A DNA stretch of 64,000 nt from Marthasterias glacialis (GCA_911728455.2 OU452221.1:7885047-7949046); one strand, 5' to 3'; counted from the first letter of the stretch, positions 48,301-62,900 are shown. The notes: a model not told the origin generated them from the letters alone. Program-made: numbers and translations.

Positions 48301-51300
48301 GTGCAGGTTCACATTCCGCTTCAGTCAATTTGTCTGTGTTCACCCCCAAATTGGTTTAAAGATTTACCCAGTCAGTTTCCCTTGTGGCTTATTGCTAGGT
48401 ATTTAAAATATTGTCCCATGAACTTTTTGATCCATCAGTGTTTTTAAAAACAACACAAAGATAATTGATCTAACTCCACTGGTCATTCACCTAGTACATG
48501 TACTTCAGCTGCATCTTACTTCTATTCTTCCTTAAAGAAGGGGAAAGGTATCAATAATCCAAACTGATCTCCAGATAACAGTAAGTCCTCCTTGATCCTC
48601 CAAAATCCTCTCCATGAACCAGAAGATTGCAGAGGATTGAGGGCTGTGGGCCCAAATAACAATTGCTTATCACTGGGTCAGGCATACCAATCTTATCTGA
48701 GTCCAAACAATTGTTTGTATGAATGGAGGACATTGAAAGATTAAAGTCACCAGGGGTGGGTTTCACAAAACTTGTCCTAACGTAGGACTATAGTCCTAAC
48801 TTATGACTAGTCCTATAAGTTAGAACTAGTTTACTCGTCCTAACTGGAGATCAGACCAGGCCTAGTGCTTTGTGAAATCCACCCATTTATCAATGTACCT
48901 GTGAATCCTTCATCGCAGACACAGCTGAAGGAGTTTGTTTCATCAAGACAGCTTCCTCCATTAAAACAAGGTTCATCCAGACAATCATCAATGTTGACTT
49001 CACAGAGTCTGCCGCTGAATCCTTCCGGACATCGGCACACAAAGCGGGCAATATAATCCCAACATCTCCCATCATTCATACAGGGATTGCTGTCGCATTC
49101 ATTAATTTCATGCTCGCAGTTGAAGCCATCATATCCCTCCTCACAGACACAGGTATAGTTGTTGACATGATCTACACAGGATGATGCATATATGCAAGGG
49201 TATGACCAACAGTCGTCAAAGTTTTCTTCACAGTTCGGTCCGACGTATCCCTCCAGGCACGTGCAACTGTAACTGAGGTGTTGACTCTGACACACACCTC
49301 CGTTTTGGCATGGATTCCCGTCGCAGTAATCGATCGGTTCCTCGCAATGGGTACCATTGAAGCCTGTAGAGCATCGGCATGTGTATGCATCAATACCATC
49401 AACGCACGTTCCATTATTCTCACACAAACTGTGGAAACACGAAGAAGTAGTTTGTAATGGGAGACTTTGGAACGATAGGTGGCAGCAGACTTACCGGGTA
49501 AATTGTCATTGTTTACACAGTTATGAGCATGTGCACAATTTCGCAAATGATGAATATACCCTATAGTCTGCTGCCATCTAGTGTCCTCAGAAGTCTCCCA
49601 CTAATCAAAAAATGTCAAGATGCAACTTAAGGAAAAGGACATTTTTCCAGCAAATATTCATTCAAGAAATAAGAAAACATAAGAGTGTGCATTGTGATAG
49701 TTCAAAACATCCTGAAAAAAAAATATTTTGGCTCAAAAAGACCTTTCTAACCAGTTGCCGCCCTGATTATTATTTGTTTTGTCCCGTCCCCCAGTGGGAT
49801 TTTTTGGGCGGAACTGCCGGAATCTTTTTTCTTTGAGAGTACCCCTGGCACAAGGAAACCCTGCTTTGACAATGCCAAGAGAACAAATATTCTCTTTATT
49901 GGATCGTCTGTTTTGTTTCTCGACTGTAAAGATATTGACAAAATAGGGAGACAGCCAACATAAAGGCTAGATAGCTCAGTTGGTAAATCACCTGTACGTT
50001 CAGCCGGCGGTCGCAGGTTCAAATCCTGCTCCAGTCAATTTTTCTTTGTTCACCCCAAAATTGATTTAAGAAATTTACCCAGTCAGGTTTCCCTCGCGGT
50101 TCATTGTTTGCAATTGTCTAGACATTTTGGAGCCCCTGCCCATCCTGCTTCGAGTGGAACACAATGTTTTTTTATTTACGACGTCTGGAACATCGTAGCC
50201 GAGTGGTATAGTGTGATGTCAATTTCTCTTGTTTGTATGGGGTAAAATCCAGGCCTGCCTGGGCTCATTTTCACTAAGAGCTAAGATTGATCTTAACTGT
50301 GAATCACTCTTAATTGCTAAGCAAAGTGTGATGTCACAATGCAAATCACTATGGTAATACTGACAACTCAACTTAAGATGAATCTTAGTGCTTTGTGAAA
50401 TCGACCCCTGGCCTCATTACTTTTGCCCCATAAGCAAGACTTTTTGTCCCAAATATTTGTTTTTTAATAGAAAACCTTAAGCCATACGTCCCATGTATTT
50501 GGGTAAATAAAATAGATTACAATTTAATATATAAAAAAAACTTTGAGGGAGACAAGGGTTTACAACACTGGTTTGTTATTCATAGCAAGTGTCAACTTTA
50601 TATGGATAGCAGTACAGAAAAATCCTGACGACACTACAAGATTTTTTCTTTAAATCTGAAAATCCCGACAATTCCAGACAAATCTCATCCTTGACATACA
50701 ACTTACTCTGGGTAACAGTCATCCACGTTCACATTGCAAACATCCGTTGAATCTAACCTTCCACACCCAAACAATTGTGAAACATTCCACAGGTCTATCC
50801 ACGTCAATTTATAATGTGAACTTCAGTACTGCACTGTACATGCTACTTACCCTGGATAACAGTCATCCACGTTCACATCACACACTGATCCAGTGAAACC
50901 TTCTATACAGTCACAGAGGTACCCATTGACTTGATCTATACAAGTTCCACTATGCTGACATGGCACTGATACGCACTCATCAACATCCACCTCACAATTC
51001 ACTCCTACAAAAACAAGGCAAAATACAAAACACATTGGATTCAAGAATTATCAAATCCAAAAATGTGGTTATCAATATATCATAAAAAATGCAGTGAGAA
51101 TTTCTTAATGCTCCTAACTTTGTGCCCTAAAATTTTCTGCTAAGCAGAAATGAGCAGGCTACCAGTCACAAATTGAACATGTGACATGGTTTGGCCGGTA
51201 ACCTTATTCTGGTAAGCATAATTTTTATGTGCTAAGCTACTTTTTGTGCTTAAGCAGCTCTATGAAATTGGGCCCAGGAGAGCAATAAACTAACCCTACG

Positions 51301-53861
51301 TGTTTTGTTAACCAGTTAACGCCAGAAGGCGAGTATACACACCAATTTTTCCTGCCTGAAATCGGGTGACAGTGTACACCCACCGTTGTGTAAAATTGGA
51401 ATACTGAAATATAAATACACTCCCACATTCTACTGTTGAGCATGCATGCTTCATTTCCCTGTACAAGGAGGGACAGATGGTACTGGAATGCTCAAAATCT
51501 CCCTTTTTCCGGGGGTTATTGTGTAGTTCCCGATTCCTGACCTTTGTCCCTTTGTTATACAAAGAGGATTACGAGAGATCGACGGGCTGCCAACATTTTT
51601 TATCTTTGTATTTAGCTCAACGGGAGGTAAAGTCTGAGTAAACCGTAATTCCAGCATAGATTCCAGCCATGGGGCCAATTATCAGCCGTGGCTTACAGCC
51701 AAGGTTTTGCGATTCACGGTGAATGCATCTCATATTTTCTCGAAAGAGAACAAGAAACCCCATTGCTTTTTATCAAAACCTTTGTTATCTTTAGTCCGGA
51801 TTTCATTGTGACAAAGGCATTCTCAAAGACAAATCATTACAGCTGTTCCAAAAAATGAATCCCATCAGGGGGCACGGAAACATTTAGGAAACCCCAGGGC
51901 TAAGTGGTTGAGCAAAGTTTGCAACCCTTTCAAGGATACAGGAACCAAGAGACTTTTGTCCAGCATCTTCTCTGGCTCTGGGGAAAGCCACTGAAGAAAG
52001 CATGAGAGGAAACCAATCAATGATGAGTGTAAAGTTGTGCTAATTATAAGCCACATTCAACTTATACTTTTTTAATTTAGCAAGTTGACGCTAATTTACT
52101 GTTGCTGTAAAATAAAACTGCTCACTGTGGATGAATTCCAGGTGAAAGCAACTTGACATGTTACCTTGACCAGCCAACTTCTGACCAGCTCACCGCGAAA
52201 CACATATTTTTCTTCTTGCCATGTTCGCATTGGACTTTTGAGTGTTGGAAACCAAGACAGAGTTCAGTAAGCAGTTACCTTCACTTTGTTTAGTAGTGTC
52301 CAAATATTAGCAACCAGCATTTTTCCGAAAAAAATAATAATAATAAACCATACATGTAGGCCTACATGGCAATTTTTGCTTTTTTTCAGTTGTTTATCTG
52401 CTTCTACCAAATCAAATGCCAAAAACTTGGTTTCTAAAAATAAACTGTACCCCTGTATCCTGGTTGGCATGTACACTGGTACCCAGTACCAGTACTACTG
52501 CACGTAGCACCATTCATACACGGTGAAAGCACCACACAGTTGTCAATGTCCTCCTCACAATTGTCACCGGTTAAACCCATTCCACACTGACAGAAGTAGC
52601 CATTGATTTCATCTTCACATGTATTATTGGCTCCACAGGGATTGGAAGAACATTCATCAATGTCAATAGTGCATGTGTCTCCTGTAGATAAATACAACAG
52701 ACAACACATTAACCCAAACTCCCCTAGAGTGATTTACCAGGATCCTTCCTCACCAAAATCCAACACCATATAGTGACGCAAGACCCCCCAACTGTTGGAA
52801 TCTGACTCAGGTGGTATGCCTGATCCCATGTGAGTTTGCTAGTGCGGTACTCAGTCCAACAGAATCAAACAAAGCATGCAGTTGCCATGGTTGGATTTTG
52901 ATGCTTGGTCTCACTGTTTTAACAGAGGTTGGAGTTGACAAAGAAAAAAAAATTAGAGTAATTAGATATAATTCACACTGTTGCGACTGGTGTCCGACTG
53001 TTGTTTTTTTCTCATGAAAATAAATTGTCTAAGCAAGATTTTCTGCTCAAAAGTCCACTGTAGTAACTGACTGCCTGACAAAACATGAAACATCTTTCAC
53101 TGTTTTTACAAAAGTTTTGTTAAATTTTCACTGCTTGGTTGTAAGGTCTCTTTATAGGACACTAGAGGATGGAAATAAATGAATTTTTCCCTAAATACAA
53201 TAATGTAATACACAACTGTCTGAGTTGCTTACCTTGAAAGCCTGGTAGGCAATCACACATGAAGGAATTAAGCTCAGGTTCACTGCAAGTTCCTCCATTA
53301 GAGCAGGGATCTGATGCACATTCCTTGAAATCCACCTCACAATTCCGCCCGGTGTAGCCTGCGACACAAACACAGATGTATTCATTGAAGTCACTGCTCA
53401 AGAAACAAGACGCATTATTCTGACAGGGAGCACTGTCACAGGGCGTCCTGACCTTGTCGCAAAGATCACCGACCCTGTCTGCCGGACACACACAGCGGAA
53501 CGTTGATACTTGATCCACACAGGTTGATGCCTGGTGACACGGCGACTCGGCACACAGGTCCAGATCAGTTTCACAGCGGGTTCCGTTATATCCGGCGGCG
53601 CACTCACAGCTGAAGGCGTTGAGTAGATCACGGCATGTTCCTCCATTCTGACAGGGGCTGCTGGAACATTCGTCGATGTCCACGGAGCAGTTAACACCAT
53701 TGTATCCAGGAGCACAAAGGCACAGATAATCACTGCCTTGAGGCTGGCAGTTCCCACCATTCTCACATGGACTTGGAAAACAGCTGTAAGATGAGACCCA
53801 GGCATAAATTGACTGAATTGGACAATGATTCTTAACTACAAACATCACGGTGGATCAAAGC

Positions 53862-53939
<78 letters not shown>

Positions 53940-56900
53940 TGCAGTTCTTGTATAGCGCATATTACAAGATGAATGTCTCTATGCGCTTGAGGAAATGGAA
54001 AAACAGAATGGTAGAATGGTAAACAATGAGCAGTTTGAGACAAAAATTATGGTTGAAAAAGAAAGGTTTTCAAAATGGATTTGAATTGTTCTATTGTCCG
54101 AGCTTCTTTTAAATAATCAGGGAGACTGTTCCATACTTCTGGCGCCGCGTACTGGAAAGTTCTTTTACCATATAATATGACAGACTTTGACACTGCATTT
54201 CTCGACAACAAACATCACAGTGGACCAAAGTATAAAATCCAGTTACTATAGACATTATGCACATGACGTTATTTGATTAGGGCCCCCTAGGCTTGAGGTC
54301 AAAAGAAGGTCGCTGATTGGCCCATCCTGTGCGCCGCGTGTACATGGATGCGTTTCTATTGTTTCATCATCTTTTTACCTCTGAGATGGCTGCATGATGA
54401 TGTCAATGCATGAAGTCCATTATTATATTGTGACAGGCCATTTACATAGAGCCCCTGCACAGCGCCCTCATTTGCCATTAATTATTATAAACAAAGCCAC
54501 CCCTGTATCCACATTCCTTGAGACCCCACACTGTACCTCATTCACACCACAGAGACTGTAGAGTTAACATCTCTGTGCCATTGCTAATAGTATACAACAC
54601 CAAGTTCCAATAAGTTCCAATAAGTTCCATTCCAGTGAATGAGTTAAATTTCATCTTCCTCCCCTGGACAGATAATCATCTAGGCTAGGGTGAGTGTTTA
54701 CTTCTTTTGTATTCTTGAAGATTTATATTAAGTTCTAGTCATATTTATATTTGCTAATCAGTTATTTTATTTGTTCATTGATACTTTCCTCAGAAGTTCA
54801 ATGAAGCCGTTTAATCATCCGTAGCTCTTTACATTATAGAATTACTTTGTTCATAGTCAGTAGTTTCTAGTTAATAGTTGCTGAGACATCATAAACTTTA
54901 GTTTCATTTATATATGTATTTGATTTAGTTTGGAAGCACTCTTGTGAGTGCTGTGGCCAAACTTTTCCCCATTTTATCATTGTCTTATACTTGAAGTATT
55001 ACCATAGAGGTGTGTGACCTCCCTTGGTGGTCCTTTCTCTATGCTTATATCATACCACCATTGGCACTGTGGAATGGTTGCTGCTTCTTTGGCAGAGAGT
55101 AGAAATGCCCTAGGGTGTATGCTGAGTGATGTATGTGGTTAGGAAGTGAGCATATCGATAGTCAGTATTGCTGCACAGCATAGTTTATCGATATAGTTTC
55201 CTTAAGTGTATAGTGCCACATAGGGTTTAGTCAAGCAATTGATATGCGATCACTGTTATATTGCTTGTACTAGTCACTGGGATCATTGTTTATTGCTTAT
55301 CCTAATTGGAGTGCACAGCAGCAAGAAGTACTGTTCTCTACTGTAAACTCATTATGTATCCACTCCCACAAGTGCTGACATAGTTTTCTTTATCCAAGTC
55401 TTTGGAATGGCTAGCTACAGCATTATAGACTGTTAGTGGTCTTATTACTTTCTTAGGTTTATTGTAGAAACATTTCTATGCACTTTGACTAAGTTTTGTT
55501 AATTAAGGAGTCTCAAGTCAAAACAATCACTTGCCTTGTACATTATGTATGATTCTTTTGATCAATATTAACTTAACATTTTTGGATTAAAAGTTCTTTA
55601 TTAGCTGTTTGGTCATAAGGATGATTGGACTAATTTGAGTTCATGGTTTACTGAGCATATGGTGAGAGAGTTCATTTGCACAGTTACTTAGTTATTTGTT
55701 CTTCTGTTGACTGTACAAGTTAAAGCATATACGTGCCTTGTATTTCCAAATAGGACTTTGACTTAACCTTCCAGTTAAAGTAAATTGTGTAATTCGAGCT
55801 TGGGCTTAAGTTTATACTTTGATATTTCCTTTGTTTGTTTTCTGACATTACTATATTTTCCTCCTATGAATTCCTTTGCTCAGTTGGTATTTTCCAAAGC
55901 TTAGTATTTATAAGGAAATTGTTTTATTGTATCTTTCCAGGGTTTTTGCGACACCATTAAAAGAACAAGGACACTGAACACCATCTTGTTAATCATATTA
56001 TTTACGAGTGTCACAATATGAAAGACTTCATTTATTATAATATGGCAGACTTTGACAATAATTCAGGACCTGATACTTCACAGAGGCAACAGAGGCAATT
56101 GTCGCCACTGCCTTGGTGCCCTTGAAATGTTCCAATAGAAACTCGCAATTTCCTCATAGAGGTGCCCTTTACCATGGATCTTTTTTCGTTTTTCGTTTTG
56201 TTTTTCTCTTTTACATAGTTTTGCTTTTTTAACTTCATGGTTATTTTTTTGAATCTGTTCACTAGACTTGAGTCTGTATATTTTTTTTGTCAAAAAATAT
56301 TTATGTATTTTTTAAACCCAATAAATAAATATTTTTTTTTTTTTAAATGCCTTGGTGCCCTTTCCCTTCTAAGATTGAAGCATACAGTCCGGGTAATTCT
56401 TACCGAGATTTGTCATTCTCACAGTTTATCCCGATGTAATTTGATGCGCATTGGCAGCTGTATCCGTTGATTGCATCTTGACACACGCCATCGTTCATAC
56501 AGGGTGAAGAGTCACATTCATCAATGTTCACATCACATAAATCACCTGCACATGAAACATCAACATTTATCACGGATGAGTTAAAAAGTGATTCTGCTTG
56601 CACATGTTTTTCATGACGCGAAGAACGCCCTTCATGCCTGTTGCCTTTCTCAGAATCAGATATTTTAGCGAGAAATTACTTCTCAAAAGCTTTGTTACTT
56701 GAAAGGGAGCACAGTTTCTCACAATGTTTTATACTATCTAACAGCTCTCCGTTGCTCCTTACCAAGTAAGTTTTCATGGTCATTTCACTTTTGGAGTAAT
56801 TACTAAAAATATCCCCTGCCTTAAAATTAGTCCAACTTCCGGACTGGGTATTGCCAGGGTTGATTAAACCTATTCGTATTGGTCACATCAAATCATGTGA

Positions 56901-59900
56901 CCTTAGAGTGACCTTTATGAAAGTTCATAAAGTTCTTATGAACGTTTGGGAGGTCAGCTTTGAACTTCTGTATGCTTCGACTGCAGTAATTGTTTCTTTC
57001 TGTTTTTATTTGCAACTTCTACAAAAGTACAATAATTCACAGCTTAAAATGCTTGGCATTACACATATTTAGCACAAGGCTTTGCTGGGGTTAATGCAAG
57101 AAAATCATACAGATACTAACATTACTGATTCTTTATGGGTAAACAATAGAAATGAAATGATAATTGGTAGGATATCAAGCTTGGAACACTAACCTCCAAA
57201 TCCAGGGGTACAGAGACACTGGTAGTGAGTGAGTTGTTTAACACAGATTGCATTATTGGCACATCTGCGAAGAAAACGTTCATCAATAACATACTGACAA
57301 CGGTCTCCTTCATAGCCTGCTTGACAGTCACACCTGAAGCCATCTAGCAAGTCAATACAGGTAGATCCATTACTGCACGGTGAGCTGGCACACTCATCAA
57401 TATCTGTAGAATGGTTGGGTTTGATATGAAGATAATGTGAGGCTGTGGCTGAATCAAGCGACCACGGCTACGGCTGTTCAATGGCAGCAGCGACAACAAC
57501 AACAAAAGAAATTTTCACAATCTGGCAATGACCCACGTACTGATGACACCACGCTTTGTTAACATGTGCACTTTTGTATGGAGCTTCAAGTCTGTAGTCA
57601 AGTCTGTAGTCCAGACCTGAATCCCACCTCTTTAAACTAAATACACACAAAAGTATGGCAGTTATTGGAGTTGTAGCAAAAAATGCCTGTGCATCTAATT
57701 GAATGTAGTGGCTGATCGACTAGACTAATAAAACTCACCTTTCAAAGGCATTAACAAAGAAAAATACGGTCTTCAGAAACTTCAGAATAAAGTAGCCAGA
57801 CTTATCTTCTTAAAGACAAGTCGTAGTGAAATTACACTGGCTGCATATCACTCATAGAATTGACTTCAAAATGTGTCTACATGTCTGCAAATCCCTTGTT
57901 CACCAATCACCATCTTAAATATCTGACATTCTAGTCATATGTCTCATCGTGTTCCCTATGCTCTGCTCCTCCTTAGATATGCTTCTAGCCTGAGCATCCT
58001 ACTGTAACTAGAGCTGGTTTGCGGGCATTTTCAGACGCTGCTTCTTTTGAATGGAACTCACTCCCATCACATCTTTGCCATGCAAGGACGCTTGGACAAT
58101 TCAAAAACTGCTTAAGATTCATCTACATCATAACATGCGACTGTTTTACATATTTTTTACATAAATTGATCCCAGTATATCATTAAATACACTGCAATAT
58201 ACTTCCTGAAGGGCTCCCTCTCTTGCCCCCTTTTGCATCGAGAACATTAACTTTGCTGTTTGCTGGGTTTTCCCAGGGGCCTTTCTCCCCAGGTACTCCG
58301 CTTTCGGTGACGGGAAGTAACTTTTGTTAGCGGGCTTGTCTCTGAATGGTCAGTTCTTGGTATGTTTATGTACGGGGGGGCATGCTTTGGACCAATCAGG
58401 ACTGCACTTGCCAGTGAAAATTTGGGAGTGGGCGCCAGAGTTAAATTTGACTTACTTTTATTACAGTTTTTCTTTTAACCACATCTTTGGACTTTGTCAC
58501 AACTATTGTTATTGTAACTTACAAACACAGTCATCTAAGCTGGTAGATCCATTGTTGATTGTTGTGTTGCTTCCTGGGCACAGAATGCAGCGTCGTTGCT
58601 GGCTCTTAGGCTGATAGCTACGACGTTCACACAGGGTACATGGAACAAAGCCTGTGTCTGACACACTGCCTGGGTTGCATGTTTCTGCAAAACAAAAAAG
58701 ACTCCAGGTGTAATTAATGAATCCATTAAACCACGACAGAGCAGAAGCTGCCAGCAAAGAGGATAGAGAGACTGAAGTTGCTATAGGATGTCCCGTCTGT
58801 GGGCGACATAATGATAACATGAAATCCCCGCTTTGGATAAATTAAAAAAACTGGTAAACTGATGATTACTTGGAGGAAATAAAATTTCACCATAAATATG
58901 AAAACCCGCTGAAAACAACAGTATAAGATTAAAAAGCAATAAGCAAAGTACAGAAAAGCGACTACTGTATGTGATCTTTAAGAAAATAGGAAAAACACAA
59001 AACCTAGCCTAGAGATTAATTAACACTATTAAAAACAACGAGTTTCAAAAAAGGATGAACTTAAAATGATGACTAGCTGTGGGCTGGCTGGTGTATCTAT
59101 CAGACCCACTACCAGCGGCGTACCCATGGCGGGCAGCTGTCCCCCCTGTGGAACATTTTGCAGCCCCTGCCAGACTCTGAACACCGTGAACTGAAACGGC
59201 CCCCTTTACAAATATCTGTGCCCCCTCCTGCCAAAAAGTTGCCGGCTACGCTACTGCCCACTACATACCTACCTAGACACTGATCCAGGGACTGAGAACC
59301 AAAGTCGGAACAAGTTGTGCCATCGGGGCATGGTAGACATGACGTCTGGCCGGGCTGTGGTTGGTATTGTCCTAAACCACATTTGAAGCAAGGGACGACA
59401 CCATTCACTGAGTAATGACCAGTTGGACAAGCCTCTGTTACAAAAAAAAAGAAAAAAGTGCAAAAACATAAAACCGCTCTTTTAGAAATCTATTTGGTTC
59501 AATGTTCTTGCTTTTTGTTTATTAGAAACTTTTGATTATTGCCACACTGATAAAGTAAATAAAATATTTTGCTCCAATTAGAGTAATAATTGCAGACCAC
59601 AAGTTGTTTCGATTTAAGCTCAGATAACCTCACAAACTGTTTATTTTGGAATTAAAAATAAAAACTTTTTCCAATAATTCACAAAAAGAAGGTTGCAGTC
59701 CATTTCAAAAACAAAGTGGTTGCGGATTCCAAATTTCAACTTTTTATACAAAGTACAGCATTCAGGTATAGGACAAATATCCAGAATGTTTGTCTGACAG
59801 TCATTTGGGCCCTTAACAATCACACTGACTGCAAACAACTTGCAAATGATTCACACTGAGAAGCCCCATTTTGCAGATTAGGGCTGCAGCCTCTGACAAA

Positions 59901-62900
59901 GATCTTGTCCATGTTTAAATCTTGTCTTGGTATAATGGCCGACAGCAATGGCTCCAGCCTTAGTGTGTAAATATTGGGTATAGTAGTGATCTAGCCATAG
60001 ACCTAGTCAAATATCGTTTCAGAGTTTTCAGACCTACGCCTACTGATTCCTATTCACCACTTGTAGTAAGTCATGTTAATTCTTCACCTTTACACAACGT
60101 CTCATTCTTGGCTCCTTTAGTGGCTGTTGTGGTACCAGGGGGGCAATCAATGCATGAGAGCTGTGCCTGCTGATCCTGATAATACCCCTTGGGACAGTAC
60201 TTGCATTCATTGGTTGAATTGTTGAACATGAAACCAGTGGTACATGCAACTGTTGAGGATGAAAAATCAATGAATAATGAAGCCTGGAGAACAAGACTAG
60301 TCTAATTGGTGGATCCACTGGAAAACCAGCTTCACAACAGTTACAATAAAACACAAGATTTTGATGTTAAATTTCTTCACAACGACAAATAAAACTTATA
60401 GTGTCCAGTAATATCTTCTGGAGCTAAAATAAAATTAACATAAAGAAACTCTTTCATAATAATTAACGAATGGAAGAATTCATGCATAAACATTTTCAAA
60501 AAGATTTTTTTGAAACATAAACAACCACTGGCGATCGCACTGTTTGACCACTCACTCAAGCATGGAGCACACATTCTTGCACAACAGAAAGCTTTTGTTC
60601 AAAGGCCAATTTTACAAACTCCATTATATCATCTTGAATACATTGCTTCACAGCAAATTAAGAAAGCGTGTCTTACTTGTTGAATTACCTTTCATATAAT
60701 CCAAAAATACTTGAGGTCGGACAATAAATGTCTGTGTTCTCGGTCTTTGTTTCTTTAGTGTTATCTGCATACTAAAACACTTTTTTGTACACACCCATAT
60801 GGCACTTTATAAATGTTTGGAATTTGGGATCTTCCCACTTCACTTTGAAGGGATTTCATAATAGCAACCAAGTTTTATTTTACCATCTCTGGAAGAACCC
60901 ACTTTTCTCTTTCCAACCATTGTACACTTGGGCATGGAGGGTGAACTACCGCTTTATAACAAATGGCCTTTGCGCTCAGGCTTGAGAGCTCTTTTGTGTG
61001 CAAGCTTGGGCCACAGAAGTCACCGTGGTAAAGAAGGTGTTAAGTTTTATTAATACCAAAGTTTTATATCGCGCACGAATCTACCAACAATTAGGTACTC
61101 AAAGCGCTTACTATTATTTTTATATATCAAGCAATAAACCACAAGGGAAACTGACCGGGTAAATTTTTAAATCAATTTTGGTGTGAACAAAGAAAAATTG
61201 ACTAGAGCGGGATTTGAACCTGCGACCACCAGTTTTATTATTATTTTTCAAGACAGGTTTCTGAAGTTTTTGAATTGCGAGACCCATTTATGCAGCACCT
61301 TATAAGGGTGTACAAGGTGCTGCAGCGCATTCAGCAGCCACTGCAAGAAACACCGGGGCGAAACCCTTCTCTTAGCGATAAGTGTAACTGTTTTTTTTTT
61401 ACATGCATTACACAACGCACAGGACCTACGGCTTTACAATCCATCCAAAGGACAAAGCAATAATGGTTAAGTGATTTGCTTAAGGACACAAGTGTCACGA
61501 CCGGGACTCAAACCCACACTCTGCTGATCAAAAACCCCAGAGCTTAAATGAGTCCAGTGCGCTTGACTGCTCGGCAACGTCACGATGGACCAATACCGAT
61601 AAACCAATTAAATGATCAGGTTGTTGCCACTGATGCACCTTGATTACTTATTAAAGCAGAAGACAGTTTGATGTTATATTTCTTCACAATGACAACAAAT
61701 TTAAAGTGTGCATATATACCTTCCCAAAGCTGAAATAAAATTAACTATTTCAAAATAATTCATGAATGGAAGAATTTATGCAATAAACATTCTTTAAATT
61801 TTTGATTACCGGCCAAATTTCATGGCACTGCTTACTGCAGAATTCGACGCTAACTGCCTGTAGAATTTCATGCTTTACAGGGCATTGTAAGCTCAGAATT
61901 CTGTGGTAAGCTGTGCCATGAAGTAGGGCTCATGTTGTTGCAACTGATGTACGTTTGATTTCTTTTTTAAGTAGAAGATACCAGGGCTTGATTTCACAAA
62001 ACACTAAGATTCATCTGACGATGACTTGTCATAATTATTGCCATAGTGATTAGTATTGTGACAACACACTTTGCTTAGCAATTAAGATTGATACACATCT
62101 TAAGATTAATCTTGGCTCTTTGTGAAATCCAACCCAGGGTTGATACTCACTGCACACATAGTCATCATTGTCTGCAATGTAACCTGGTTCACAGTCAACC
62201 TTTGAATAGCCGTAGGTAGATGCGGTGGTATCTAATTGCATCATTACCTCAGGCAGGTTTACTGTTCTGTTGACCTTGGTGAAGAAATCGTCTGCTATCT
62301 CTACCGTCTTATCTTCTGCATCAATTGTTGCATCAAAACTGTCCACTCCTTCAGAGTGATGGATGTTAATACTGAACTCAAAAGAGATGAAAACTTCAAA
62401 TGTCAAACTTTGTCGGCGTTGCCTGTTATGAGCTTGTGCACGCTGCTTATTGCGTTGCAGCTCCATCGACCTCAACCCTAACCCATCTACCTCTGCCCGC
62501 TGCAGACGTCTCTGTTGTTGGTACCCATCTTCCTCATAACTTCTCCTCCGTCTTCTTCCTGAAGATGCACCACATGTGACTTCCACGTTACCTGCGGTGC
62601 ACTGATCATTTGCGTCACATGACTCAGCAAAACGAGAAGCCTGTAGGATGTCGATGAAAGCCTGTGCTATGCTATCCCGGGTTGATTGACTGGTACAATC
62701 AGTCGAAAAATACATCAACTCAGTGGGTAAATTTGCTCTTCGAGGATCCTTTATTTCTGGTGAAAGTGAAAGCAAATTTTGTATAATATTATTTTTGACT
62801 TTGAATATAAACAATTTTTCAGATAAGGTTTTAGTATGCGTACCAGATTATTGCAAAAGTGCGACCTAAAATGTGGTAGATGCCAATTGGTACAATGGTG

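Noticed and set aside
53191-53805. Minus frames of 67 and 135 codons inside the EGF exon, and similar ones at 48890-49546
   Set aside because: They are shifted frames of the EGF-coding exons 53233-53783 and 48899-49428; cysteine spacing is lost.
53825-54043. Poly-Asn and poly-Ile frames
   Set aside because: They are translations of the (AAT)n microsatellite.
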